Assembly: GCF_001078595.1 (NCBI RefSeq)
Contig: NZ_LFTY01000002.1
Span: 2,723,773-2,787,772 of the forward strand
Length of the DNA stretch: 64,000 nucleotides
Direction of reading: 5' to 3'
Source of the DNA: Candidatus Rhodobacter oscarellae
Lineage (GTDB): Bacteria; Pseudomonadota; Alphaproteobacteria; Rhodobacterales; Rhodobacteraceae
Shown here: positions 25,364-34,199 of the stretch, one piece after another
How positions within the stretch are numbered: position 1 is the stretch's first letter
How the letters are laid out: every line of letters starts with the position of its first letter
The notes under the pieces: generated by a model
The model's database searches: none
What the model saw: only the letters and a program-made list of their open reading frames with translations
What the model was told of the DNA's origin: nothing
Position numbers and translations under genes: made by a program

Positions 25364-27063
25364 CAGAAATCCTCTCCTTGGCTGGCCGCGCGTTGCACGG
25401 CGTCGATCTCGGCCTGGGTGAGGCCATAGGTGTTTTGGGCGGTCTCGGCGGAGATGTAGCCCAGCGCGAGGTCGCGCTTGACGGCAATAGGATCGCGACA
25501 AGCGGGGTCGCCGTACCCCGCCCCGCCGGGAAAGGCCATGTCCACGCGCCCGCCATGGGGCACCGATTGGCGCCCCTTGCCGCGCATCGCCGAGCCATCC
25601 TCGCGGGCCAGCCGTGTCGGCGCGCCGGGTTCGCCGCCGCGCCGCCCGCGCGCCGGGTGGTCCACCCGGTCAAACATCGCCGAGATGTCGAACTCGTGGC
25701 CCTCTCGGGCGCCGACGGACATGTACTGCCCCAGCCCGCCGCGATGCGCCCCCGCGCCACCGCTGTCGGGGCGCAGCTCCTTGCGCCAGATGATCACCGG
25801 GCCGACCTGCTCGGTGGCCTCCACCGGCATGGTCATCACCCCCGAGGGGAAGGCGGTGGCGCTCATCCCGTCCAGGGAGGGCCGCGCGCCGGAACCGCCG
25901 GAGTTAAAGGTCAGCACCTCGGCCCGGCGCGCCCCGGGGCCCGCCCCCGGCGCCGGCCGCAGCGAGAGCTGGAAGTTGCACAAGCACCCCGCGCCCTCGG
26001 CGGGCACCACCCCCGGCAAGAGCTTGTCCAGCGCGTCATAGACCGTGTCCGGCACCATATGCCCGATGATATGGCGCAGCGCGACCGGCGCGGGATGCAG
26101 CGCGTTGACGATGGAGTTCTCTGGCGCGGTGATCTCGAACGGCGCAAGCGAGGCCGCGTTATTAGGGATCTCCGGCGCGATGGCGCATTTCAGCGCGTAG
26201 CAGGCATAGGCCTTGGTGTAGACCAGCGGCACGTTGATGCCCTTCTTGTCCAGCCCGCTGGTGCCCGCCCAGTCGCTGAGGATGCGGTCGCGCTCGATGC
26301 TCAGCCGGACCCGCAGGTCGATGGGCCGGTCGTTGCCGTCGATGCGCATATGCCCCTCGGCGGTGCCGGGCTCTAGCGCGTTGATGCGCTCTAGCGTGGC
26401 GCGGCGCGAGTTCGACAGGATGAACTCCGAGACCCCCGCCAGGTCGGCCAGGTCGAACTCCACCATCATATCGACAAGCCGCCGGTGCCCGATCTCGTTG
26501 CAGGTGGCCAGGGCGTAGATGTCGCCCACCAGCTGGTCCGGCTCGCGCACGTTGCCGCGGATCATCGCCATCAGGGTGGCATCCACCGCGCCGCGGTCGG
26601 CGAAGCGCATGATGGGGATGTAGAGCCCCTCCTCGTAGACCGAGTTCGCGTCCGCGCCAAAGCCGCGCCCGCCGATATCGGTGACATGGGCGGTGCAGGC
26701 GAAGAAGCCGATCAGCTGATCGTTCAGAAACGAGGGCGTGACGATGGTGATGTCATGCAGGTGCCCGGTGCCCTCCCAGGGGTCGTTGGTGATGTAGACG
26801 TCGCCCTCGGCCATGTTCTGGCGGCCGATGCGGCGGATGAAATGCCCCACCGCGTCCGCCATGGCGTTCACATGACCAGGCGTGCCGGTGACCGCCTGGG
26901 CCAGCATCTCGCCGCCGGCGTTGTAGACCCCCGCCGAGAGATCCCCGGCCTCGCGCACGCTCGTAGAGAAGGCGGTGCGGATCAGCGCCTGCGCCTGCTC
27001 CTCGACGACCGAGATCAGGCGGTTCCACATGACCTGGTAGGCGACCTGGCTTGGGCTAGGCAT
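25363..27063 (-). CDS. hyuB: hydantoinase B / oxoprolinase family protein
   Basis: This 566-aa subunit pairs with HyuA to open hydantoin-type or 5-oxoproline rings. Family markers are VMWNRLISVVEEQAQALIRTAFS at the N terminus, VYITNDPWEGTGHLHDIT, and the C-terminal GGAGYGDPACRD. The ATG at 27063 follows AAGGAGAC and overlaps the end of hyuA by eight bases. Some members need ATP (5-oxoprolinase, N-methylhydantoinase) and others do not. The sequence alone does not settle the substrate. Confidence 0.92.
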   Translation of the reverse strand: MPSPSQVAYQVMWNRLISVVEEQAQALIRTAFSTSVREAGDLSAGVYNAGGEMLAQAVTGTPGHVNAMADAVGHFIRRIGRQNMAEGDVYITNDPWEGTGHLHDITIVTPSFLNDQLIGFFACTAHVTDIGGRGFGADANSVYEEGLYIPIMRFADRGAVDATLMAMIRGNVREPDQLVGDIYALATCNEIGHRRLVDMMVEFDLADLAGVSEFILSNSRRATLERINALEPGTAEGHMRIDGNDRPIDLRVRLSIERDRILSDWAGTSGLDKKGINVPLVYTKAYACYALKCAIAPEIPNNAASLAPFEITAPENSIVNALHPAPVALRHIIGHMVPDTVYDALDKLLPGVVPAEGAGCLCNFQLSLRPAPGAGPGARRAEVLTFNSGGSGARPSLDGMSATAFPSGVMTMPVEATEQVGPVIIWRKELRPDSGGAGAHRGGLGQYMSVGAREGHEFDISAMFDRVDHPARGRRGGEPGAPTRLAREDGSAMRGKGRQSVPHGGRVDMAFPGGAGYGDPACRDPIAVKRDLALGYISAETAQNTYGLTQAEIDAVQRAASQGEDF

Positions 27064-29179
27064 TGGCGTCTCCTTCCTGGGGCGCGCGGGTGGCGTGAAC
27101 GTCCAGCGTGCCGTCCGATTGCACCCGCATGGCGCGGCCCGATGGCACGACCACGGTGGTCTCATCCTCGGTGATCAGGGCCGGGCCCTGGACCCAGTCG
27201 CCCTGAGCGAATGTGTCGCGCGCGTGAACCTGCGCCTGGGCTTGCGCGCCCAGCGCCGGGTCAAAGAGCGCGCGCTGGCCCAGAGGTCCCGGCGCAAGCC
27301 CGGGACGGTCGGGTGTTGCGCCGCCCACGTCCCGGACCTGATCCGGGACCTCCTGCTGCGTGTAGGCGTTCACCGACCAAACGGTGATCTCGACCTCCAT
27401 GCCGTCCACGGCGCGGCCAAAGAGCACCGCGTAGTCGCGCTCGAAAAGCTCAAGGAGGGTCTGCGCGTCAGGCTTGGCCGCTTGCCCTGCGGTCAGGCTG
27501 ATCGGGATCTCCCAGCCCTGCCCCGAATAGCGCATGTAGACGCGGTGGTCGGCGGCGATCTCGGCCTGCGCGTCGCAGGAGCGCACGAAGCGCGTGGCCT
27601 CCTCCTCCATCTCCGCGAAGAGCTGAATGACCTGGGCCGGATCGAAGGCCGACAGCCACATGAAGACAGAGCGGTTGGCCTCGAAGCTGAACGGGGCCTT
27701 GAGGAATCCGATCGCCGAGCCCACGCCCGCGCCCTGTGGCACCAGGCAGCGCGCCACGCCCAGCTTCTCGCAGAGCCGCGCCGCGTGCAGCGGCGCCGCC
27801 CCGCCGAAAGCGATCATGGTGTACCCGCTGAGGTCCTCGCCATTCTCCACCGCATGCACCCGCGCGGCATTGGCCATGTTCTCGTCCACGACCTCTGCCA
27901 GCCCCCAGGCGGCCTCGGTGGCGTCCATGCCCAGGGGCGCGCCGAGGACGCCCGCAAGGGCGGAAGAGGCGCGCCCGGGATCAAGCGGGATCGTCCCCCC
28001 GGCGAAATTATCGGGGTCCAGCTTGCCCAGCACCAGATCGGCATCGGTCACGGCGGGCCTTTCGCCGCCCCGGCCATAGCAGGCGGGCCCCGGCTCGGAA
28101 CCCGCGCTCTCTGGCCCGACGCGGATCTGGTTCATCGCGTCCACATGGGCCAGCGACCCGCCACCCGCCCCGATCTCGACCATGTCGATCACCGGGATCG
28201 AGATCGGCATGCCCGAGCCCTTCTTAAACCGGTAGCTGCGCGCCACCTCAAAGACCCGCGCGGTCTTCGGCGTTTGGTTCTTGATCAGGCAGATCTTGGC
28301 CGTGGTGCCGCCCATGTCAAAGCTCAGCACCTTGTCCAGCCCGTGCCGCGCGGCGATGTCGGCGGCAAAGATCGCGCCGCCCGCGGGGCCGCTCTCCACC
28401 AGGCGCACGGGGAACTCCGCGGCGCTTTCAAGCGACATGATCCCGCCGCCGGAATGCATCAGGAATATCGGGCAATCCGCACCCTCAGCGGCCAGCCGCC
28501 CCGCCAGCCGGTCCAGGTAGGACTTCATCAGCGGCTTGATATAGGCGTTGGCGATGGTGGTATTGAAGCGCTCGTATTCCCGCATCTGCGGCGAGACCTC
28601 GGAGGATAGCGAGACCATGGCGCCCGGCAGGACCTCTGCCAGGACCTCGGCGATCATCCGTTCATGGGCATCGTTGGCGTATGCGTGCAGCAGCCCCACC
28701 GCGATGCTCTCGTAATCGGCAGCCTTGAGTTCCTGCGCGAGCGCCTCGATCTCCGCCCGCTCCAGCGGGATCAGCACGTTGCCATCCGCGTCCATCCGCT
28801 CGCGCAGCACATAGCGCCGGTTGCGCGGCAGGAGCGGCTCCGGCAGCTTGAGGTTCAGGTCGTATTGCTCGAACCGGCTCTCGGTGCGCATCTCGATCAC
28901 GTCCCGAAAGCCCTGCGTTGTGATCAGCGCGGTCTTGGCGCCGCGCCGCTCGATCAGCGCGTTCGTGGCCAAGGTGGTGCCGTGGATGATCTGCCCGATC
29001 TCCTCCGGGGCGGTGCCGGATTTCGCGCAGACCTTTGCCATCCCCGCGATGATCGCGTCCTCCGGCGCGGCATAGGTCGTGAGAACCTTGGTAGAGAACA
29101 GCGCCTCACCGCGCTCCAGGACCACGTCGGTGAAAGTGCCGCCGATATCGACACCAAGTCTTGCTGGTTTTAGAGACAT
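27056..29179 (-). CDS. hyuA: hydantoinase A / oxoprolinase family protein
   Basis: This 707-aa protein has the actin-like ATPase N terminus GVDIGGTFTDVVL (residues 9-21), the GTTLATNALIERRGAKTALIT loop and FDMGGTTAKICLI, all standard for HyuA. It is the first gene of a four-gene minus-strand operon: hyuA, hyuB, FAD oxidoreductase, epimerase-like dehydrogenase. The start at 29179 follows GGCAGGAT. A slightly longer frame begins at 29209 without better support. About 607 non-coding bases, rich in repeats, lie upstream. Confidence 0.92.
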   Translation of the reverse strand: MSLKPARLGVDIGGTFTDVVLERGEALFSTKVLTTYAAPEDAIIAGMAKVCAKSGTAPEEIGQIIHGTTLATNALIERRGAKTALITTQGFRDVIEMRTESRFEQYDLNLKLPEPLLPRNRRYVLRERMDADGNVLIPLERAEIEALAQELKAADYESIAVGLLHAYANDAHERMIAEVLAEVLPGAMVSLSSEVSPQMREYERFNTTIANAYIKPLMKSYLDRLAGRLAAEGADCPIFLMHSGGGIMSLESAAEFPVRLVESGPAGGAIFAADIAARHGLDKVLSFDMGGTTAKICLIKNQTPKTARVFEVARSYRFKKGSGMPISIPVIDMVEIGAGGGSLAHVDAMNQIRVGPESAGSEPGPACYGRGGERPAVTDADLVLGKLDPDNFAGGTIPLDPGRASSALAGVLGAPLGMDATEAAWGLAEVVDENMANAARVHAVENGEDLSGYTMIAFGGAAPLHAARLCEKLGVARCLVPQGAGVGSAIGFLKAPFSFEANRSVFMWLSAFDPAQVIQLFAEMEEEATRFVRSCDAQAEIAADHRVYMRYSGQGWEIPISLTAGQAAKPDAQTLLELFERDYAVLFGRAVDGMEVEITVWSVNAYTQQEVPDQVRDVGGATPDRPGLAPGPLGQRALFDPALGAQAQAQVHARDTFAQGDWVQGPALITEDETTVVVPSGRAMRVQSDGTLDVHATRAPQEGDANA

Positions 29180-29297
29180 CCTGCCCGCCCGCTTCGCATT
29201 CGGCTGCACGTTAGAATGCGCGACGGGGCGTGTCTAACGCATTGTTCTTGGCGCGCCGGAGCTGGTTGCTTTTGGGCTGGAGCGGGCTTCTGGGCGC

Positions 29298-29439
29298 CAA
29301 ATCTCTTGCAAGAGATTTGCACTTTCCTTCCAAGGAAAGTGGGCCCGCGCGCCGGTAAGAGAGTGGGATAGAGTGATCATTTCGGGGGGCGCTGAAGAAA
29401 CTCTTGGAAGAGTTTCACAATTTTCTTGCAAGAAAATTG
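29298..29439. repeat. bipartite four-palindrome element, copy 2
   Basis: Palindromes lie at 29298-29319 (22 bp, identical to copy 1) and 29321-29340 (identical to copy 1). Those at 29397-29416 (loop GG instead of TC) and 29418-29439 complete it. Order, spacing and the GGGCGC and GCGCACC flanks match copy 1. It lies about 120 bases upstream of hyuA. Confidence 0.85.
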
Positions 29440-29501
29440 CAGCGCACCAATGCCCGCTTCGGGCCAAAGGCGGCTATGCAACTAAAGGCATCACCCGGGC
29501 T

Positions 29502-29616
29502 GCGGCCGACCTGGAGGTCGCCTGCGCATCAGATCAACCGACAACGACATCTCTGGAAATCGCAACGTTGCAAATGTATGCGCGGTTGCAATTGCGGCCT
29601 CCTGGGGGAATGAGGT
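29502..29616. repeat. second copy of the 23-kb intergenic element
   Basis: From GCGGCCGACCTGGAGGTCGC at 29502 to GAGGTC at about 29616 the sequence follows the 23.02-23.15 kb element. Conserved blocks include CCTGCGCATCAG, TGCGCGGTTGCAA and GCGGCCTCCTGGGGGA, with many substitutions between them. The right terminal repeat has decayed. Weaker similarity (ATCTGGTGTCGGCA) continues to about 29740, so the repeated unit may be nearer 250 bp. Confidence 0.65.
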
Positions 29617-29786
29617 CATTCAGCGCCACCGGTTCGAGCGAATGACCGAATGGCCGCAGCCCAGGCAAGCTGGGCGGTCGCTCCAAATGAGTCCCGTTGT
29701 ATCTGGTGTCGGCAAGCGTTGTCAGAGCGGTGCGCGTCTTGCTCAAATTCCACGTCAAACCCAAGCCCGCCATCCAACCAAAGGCA

Positions 29787-32093
29787 TCACCCGCGCGGCA
29801 CGATCTCGGGCGGCTGATGCGCCCGCCTTTCGGGCAGCCGGCCCTCAAAGGCCTCCACCCGGACCAGACAGCTATGCGCCGCGGGGCCCTGCGCCAATTT
29901 CGAGGTCCCCTGGTCGGGGGTTAAGGCGTTGGGGTTGCCGTGTCGGCACAGGTCCCCATCCGGGTCCGGGTCCCACCAAGCGCCTGTCGCCACCTGCACC
30001 ACGCCGGGGCGGATCGCTTCCGACAGGCGCAGCGTCGCCAGGCACGCCCCGCGCGCGTTGTGGAGCCGGATAGGCTGCCCCTCGGACAGATCGCGCGTCC
30101 GCGCGTCGCGGGGGTTCATCAGCGCCGGCTCGAGCCCGTCTGGCCGGTCCGCCTGGCTGACCCGACCGTGGTCCATCTGCCCGTGCAGCTTGTTGTGCGG
30201 CTGGTTCGACATCAGGTGCAGCTCGTCCGGTGCCGCCGCCCCCAACCATTCCGCAGGCGCCATCCAGGCCGGATGCCCCGGGCAGTCGTCATAGCCGAAC
30301 CCAGCGATGGTCTCCGAGAATATCTCGATCCTGCCGCTGGGCGTGGCCAAGGGGTGCGCGTCTGGATCGGCGATGAACGCCTCCATCATCACTGTGAGCT
30401 TGGGCGGCGCGGGCACCTCCATCCAGCCGTCGCGCTGGAACTGGTCCCAATCGGGCATCTCCACGCCCTCGGCCGCGGCCCGCTGCCGCGAGACGGTGTA
30501 GATCCAGCGCAGCCATTCCTCGGGCGAGCGGCCTTCGGTGAAGGCCTCCTCCGCGCCCAGACGCGCGGCGATCCCCCGAAAGATCTCGTGGTCGTCGCGC
30601 GCCTGCCCGACCGGCTCCATCGCCTTGTCCATCACCACCTGGTGGCGGTCCTTGGGCGTCAGCGCCAGGTCGGCGCGCTCCAGCGTCGTGGTGCAGGGCA
30701 GCACGATGTCGGCATGCTTGGTCAGGCTGTTCCAGCACCAGTCGTTGGCGATGACCGTGTCCGGCTTGGCCCAGGCGCGGCGGAAGCGGTTCAGATCCTG
30801 GTGGTGATGGAACGGATTGCCCCCGGCCCACCAGACCACCCTTATGTCGGGATAGGTGTAGCGCGTGCCGTCGAAGTCGAACGCGTCTCCCGGGCGCTCC
30901 AGCATCTCGGTCACCCGCGCCACGGGGATGAACTCTGCCACCGGGTTCTTGCCCTGCGGCAGCGAGGCGTAGTTGACCTGCTGCCGGTTGAGCCCGGTGT
31001 TGTTCATCGCCGAGTAGCCGAACGCAAAACCCGTTCCGGGCCGCCCGATCTGCCCCAGCATCGAGGCCAGCGCGATCACGGCCCAGAAGGGCTGCTCGCC
31101 ATGCTGCTGGCGGGTGAGCGCCCAGGCGACAGAGACCATGGTGCGGCTCTGCGCCATGCGGCGGGCCAGCTCAAGGATGGTCTCGGCGGGGATTTCGGTG
31201 ATGGCGGCGGCCCATTGCGGGGTCTTCTCCACCCCGTCAGAGCACCCAAGCAGGTAGGCAGAGAATTGTTCCATGCCAACGGTGTAGCGCGCCAGAAATT
31301 CGTCGTCGCAGAGGTCTTCGACCAGCAGCGTGTGGCAAAGCGCCAGGATCAACGCCACGTCCGTGCAGGGGCGCGGGGCCAGCCACTCGGCCCCAATGGC
31401 CGCGTCGATATCCGAGCGCAGCGGCGAGATGTTCACGAACTCCACGCCCGCCGCCTTGGCGCGCAACACGCCGTCGCGCTGGATATGCGCGCCGAGCCCG
31501 CCCTGGCTGATCTGCCCGTTCTTCAGCGGGATGCCCCCGAAGGCGACCAGCAGGTCGCAATCGGTGGCGATGCTCTCCCAGCTCGTCTGATTGTTAAGAA
31601 ACCCGCGAAACGTGCCAAGGATGCGCGGCACAATCGTCTCGGCGGCGGCGAAGGAATAGGTGAACCTGCTGGAGGTGTAGCCGCCGATGCAATTCAGAAA
31701 GCGCTTAAGTTGGGACTGGGCGTGGTGGAAGCGCCCGGCGCTGGCCCAGCCGTAGGAGCCGGCATATATCGCCTGGTTGCCATGCTCGCGGCGCACCCGC
31801 TGCAGCTCGTCGGCGACCAGCCTGTTCGCCTCCTCCCAGGTGACCTGCACAAAGGCCTCTTGCCCGCGCATGTGCCCCGCGGTGCCTGGCCCGCCCTCCA
31901 GCCAGCTTTTGCGCACCATCGGGGCCTTGATGCGCATGGGATCGTCCAAGAGATCCACCAATGCGGGCCCGATAGGCGAGGGATCAGGATCACGCTCGAA
32001 CGGGCGCATTCCGGTGACGCGCCCGTCTTGGACCTCCACGCGGTAGGTGCCCCAATGGCTTGAGGTTAGAAGGTCCCGGTCTGGTTTGATCAT
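29787..32093 (-). CDS. molybdopterin oxidoreductase, BisC/TorA/DMSO-reductase family, cytoplasmic type
   Basis: This 768-aa enzyme is predicted to reduce an S- or N-oxide at a bis-MGD molybdenum centre. Tyr114 and Trp116 in AGSYGWASAGR and Ser147 in RFTYSFAAAE match the active-site residues and Mo-ligand serine of DMSO/TMAO reductases. There is no twin-arginine signal peptide and no N-terminal cysteine cluster, which points to the biotin-sulfoxide-reductase (BisC) branch in the cytoplasm, possibly repairing methionine sulfoxide or biotin sulfoxide. I chose ATG 32093 because the longer frame to 32138 runs through the palindromic repeat. The ribosome-binding site is weak. Confidence 0.88.
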   Translation of the reverse strand: MIKPDRDLLTSSHWGTYRVEVQDGRVTGMRPFERDPDPSPIGPALVDLLDDPMRIKAPMVRKSWLEGGPGTAGHMRGQEAFVQVTWEEANRLVADELQRVRREHGNQAIYAGSYGWASAGRFHHAQSQLKRFLNCIGGYTSSRFTYSFAAAETIVPRILGTFRGFLNNQTSWESIATDCDLLVAFGGIPLKNGQISQGGLGAHIQRDGVLRAKAAGVEFVNISPLRSDIDAAIGAEWLAPRPCTDVALILALCHTLLVEDLCDDEFLARYTVGMEQFSAYLLGCSDGVEKTPQWAAAITEIPAETILELARRMAQSRTMVSVAWALTRQQHGEQPFWAVIALASMLGQIGRPGTGFAFGYSAMNNTGLNRQQVNYASLPQGKNPVAEFIPVARVTEMLERPGDAFDFDGTRYTYPDIRVVWWAGGNPFHHHQDLNRFRRAWAKPDTVIANDWCWNSLTKHADIVLPCTTTLERADLALTPKDRHQVVMDKAMEPVGQARDDHEIFRGIAARLGAEEAFTEGRSPEEWLRWIYTVSRQRAAAEGVEMPDWDQFQRDGWMEVPAPPKLTVMMEAFIADPDAHPLATPSGRIEIFSETIAGFGYDDCPGHPAWMAPAEWLGAAAPDELHLMSNQPHNKLHGQMDHGRVSQADRPDGLEPALMNPRDARTRDLSEGQPIRLHNARGACLATLRLSEAIRPGVVQVATGAWWDPDPDGDLCRHGNPNALTPDQGTSKLAQGPAAHSCLVRVEAFEGRLPERRAHQPPEIVPRG

Positions 32094-32113
32094 GACAGTG
32101 CGGCTTTCGGTGG

Positions 32114-32289
32114 CAAATCCTTGCAAGGATTTGGACAAAACTTTTCAAAAAAGTTTTGGTCCCGCAAGGCGTCAAGCGTTGATCTCGGTGGCCTCAACAC
32201 AATGTGACCGCCCTCAACGCACGGTCCCTCATCGGCGAGCGCCGCCAAATCCTTGCAAGGATTTGGTCAAAATTCTTCCAAGAATTTTG
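32114..32289. repeat. bipartite four-palindrome element, copy 3 (diverged)
   Basis: Palindromes lie at 32114-32133 (CAAATCCTTGCAAGGATTTG) and 32136-32158 (10-bp stem, CAA loop). Module B has 32246-32265 (same 20-mer) and 32268-32289 (10-bp stem, CC loop). Stem sequences differ from copies 1 and 2, yet pairing is kept through matched changes on both arms. It fills the gap between the molybdoenzyme start (21 bases away) and the stop of the upstream metallo-hydrolase gene (13 bases away). Confidence 0.85.
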
Positions 32290-32301
32290 CGCCGCGCCAA
32301 G

Positions 32302-33186
32302 TCACAATCCGTTCACTGGAACTTTCAGCACCGGATTGCCGGTCTCGTCCGTTGGGATCTCGCCCGCGCGCATATTCACCTGCAGCGAGGGGATGATCAG
32401 CTTGGGCATGGCAAGCTGCGCATCGCGCTCGGTGCGGAACTTGATGAACTCCTCGCGGGTCTTGCCGCCGCCAACATGGATGTTGGCCTCGCGCTGCGCG
32501 CCAATGTTGGTCTCCCACGCGATCGCGCGCCCGCCGGGGCCGTAGTCGTGGCAGATAAAGAGCCGCATCGCCTCGGGCAGCGCCAGCACCTTTTGGATGC
32601 TGTCGTAAAGCTCGCCCGCGTCCCCGCCCGGGAAATCCGCGCGCGCCGAGCCGCCATCGGGCATGAACAACGTGTCCCCCGCAAAGGCGGCATCCCCGAT
32701 CACATGCACCATGCAGGCCGGCGTGTGCCCGGGCGTTGATATGGCAAAGGCGCTCATGCCACCGATCTCGTAGCGGTCGCCATCCTCAAACAGCGCGTCG
32801 AACTGCGAGCCATCCCGCTGGAACTCTGTGCCCTCGTTGAAGATCTTGCCGAAGGTCTCCTGCACCTCCATGATCCGCGCCCCGGTGCCGATCTTGCCGC
32901 CCAGCTTGTCCTGGATATAGGGCGCCGCCGAGAGGTGATCGGCATGCACATGGGTCTCGATGATCCATTCCAGGGACAACCCGCGCGACGTGACCGCATC
33001 AATCAGCGCATCCGCGCTGTCATAGGTGATCCGCCCCGCCGCATAGTCGATGTCCAGCACGCTATCGATGATCGCGCAGGCATCGCTGCCTGGGTCCTTC
33101 ACGATATAGCTGATCGTGTTGCTGGCCGGATCAAAGAAGCCCTCGACCTCGGGCCGCATCTCCATATCCACCGGATAGTCTGGCAT
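32302..33186 (-). CDS. MBL-fold metallo-hydrolase, persulfide dioxygenase (ETHE1/Blh)-like
   Basis: This 294-aa protein has the metal motif ETHVHADHLSAAPY (H79, H81, D83, H84). STPGHTPACMVH, FAGDTLFMPDGGSARADFPGG and the terminal ICHDYGP also fit. The GGSARADFPGGDA block is typical of persulfide dioxygenases and related Blh proteins, which oxidise glutathione persulfide to sulfite. It follows the rhodanese gene by 33 bases on the same strand, and both fit detoxification of sulfide released by the nearby methanethiol oxidase. A glyoxalase II role is less likely because of that motif. Confidence 0.85.
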   Translation of the reverse strand: MPDYPVDMEMRPEVEGFFDPASNTISYIVKDPGSDACAIIDSVLDIDYAAGRITYDSADALIDAVTSRGLSLEWIIETHVHADHLSAAPYIQDKLGGKIGTGARIMEVQETFGKIFNEGTEFQRDGSQFDALFEDGDRYEIGGMSAFAISTPGHTPACMVHVIGDAAFAGDTLFMPDGGSARADFPGGDAGELYDSIQKVLALPEAMRLFICHDYGPGGRAIAWETNIGAQREANIHVGGGKTREEFIKFRTERDAQLAMPKLIIPSLQVNMRAGEIPTDETGNPVLKVPVNGL

Positions 33187-33219
33187 CGCACTCCTCCTTA
33201 AGTCGCGCCGCGCCTGGCG

Positions 33220-33609
33220 CTACTCTAGCGGCCCGTCCGCTTTTTTCCAGGCTCCAATCCCGCCAGTCAGATTGACCACCGGGTTCAGCCCCATCTCCAT
33301 CGCCACTTTGGCGGCCAGCGCCGAGCGCCCGCCGCTGGCGCAGTAGAAGACATAGGTCTTGTCCTGGTTGAACTGAGGCTTGTGGGCCGGGCTCTCTGGG
33401 TCGAGATGAAACTCCATCATCCCGCGCGAGCTGGCCACCGCGCCGGGGATGCGCCCGGTCTTTTCCTGCTCATCGGGGTTGCGCAGGTCCACGAAGACAT
33501 GGCTGTCCGCGCCGACAAGCCCCAGCGCGTCCTCGGTCGAGATGCTGGGCACCGCGCTTAGGGCTTCTTTGACGATTGCCTTGGCGGATTTGGTGATGTT
33601 CTGTGGCAT
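33220..33609 (-). CDS. single-domain rhodanese-like sulfurtransferase
   Basis: This 129-aa protein has the rhodanese fold. VFVDLRNPDEQEKTGRIPGA lies in the first half and the active-site loop YCASGGRSA has its persulfide-forming Cys90. A helical N-terminal stretch of about 25 residues precedes the domain. It is predicted to move sulfane sulfur between thiols in the cytoplasm. Pairing with the adjacent persulfide-dioxygenase-like gene is a common sulfide-oxidation arrangement. The start at 33609 follows AAAGAAG, and a longer frame to 33687 is not conserved in character. Confidence 0.9.
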   Translation of the reverse strand: MPQNITKSAKAIVKEALSAVPSISTEDALGLVGADSHVFVDLRNPDEQEKTGRIPGAVASSRGMMEFHLDPESPAHKPQFNQDKTYVFYCASGGRSALAAKVAMEMGLNPVVNLTGGIGAWKKADGPLE

Positions 33610-33724
33610 CTTCTTTGGGCCCTTTCCTATTGGTTTCGGTCTCGCAAGCGGCGCGCCGAGCGGCCAGCCGCGCCGCCGCTGCCGCAACCTTAGGCCGACG
33701 CAGCAGAGAATGGCAGCGCCCGTA

Positions 33725-34189
33725 TCAGATCGCCAGGTCCAATCGCGGCTTCCAGAACGGCCGGAAGAGCTCGATCTTCGGGCAGCGGTCCATCACCACC
33801 TGCAAGCCCGCCTCCTCGGCCATCCTCGCCGCGGCGTCATCATAGACCCCGATCTGCCCCCAAAGCACCTTGGCGCCCACGGCGACGGCCTCCTCGGCCA
33901 CGCCGTAGAAATCCTCGCGCCGCCGGAAGACCTGCACCATGTCGATGGGCCGGTCGACCTCGGCCAGCGAATTGAACACCTTCAGACCGCGGATCTCGGT
34001 CACGTCCGGGCGCGGGTTGATCGGCACCATATCATAGCCCGTCTCGTGCAGCACCCGCAGCACGCCGTAACTGAACTTGGTCTTGTCGGGGCTGGCGCCG
34101 ACCATGGCGATGGTTTTGACCGAATTAAGTATCCCCGATAGATACTCCGGCGCGTAGTCATATCGGTGGTCGATGTCTGCGTCTGGCAT
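33725..34189 (-). CDS. CoA-binding domain protein (YccU type)
   Basis: This 154-aa single-domain Rossmann protein resembles the CoA-binding domain of succinyl-CoA synthetase. IAMVGASPDKTKFSYGVLRVL, the VPINPR segment and the late VMDRCPKIE are hallmarks of the small YccU family. The family's biological role is unknown. The gene starts 10 bases after the end of the frameshifted membrane-protein gene, suggesting one transcript with ferredoxin and methanethiol oxidase. Confidence 0.88.
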   Translation of the reverse strand: MPDADIDHRYDYAPEYLSGILNSVKTIAMVGASPDKTKFSYGVLRVLHETGYDMVPINPRPDVTEIRGLKVFNSLAEVDRPIDMVQVFRRREDFYGVAEEAVAVGAKVLWGQIGVYDDAAARMAEEAGLQVVMDRCPKIELFRPFWKPRLDLAI

Positions 34190-34199
34190 GCTTGGGTCC

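Noticed and set aside
29787-29800. Short repeat AAAGGCATCACCCG near 29484 and 29780
   Set aside because: At 14 bases and two copies it could be chance or part of the decayed element. Nothing further supports a feature.
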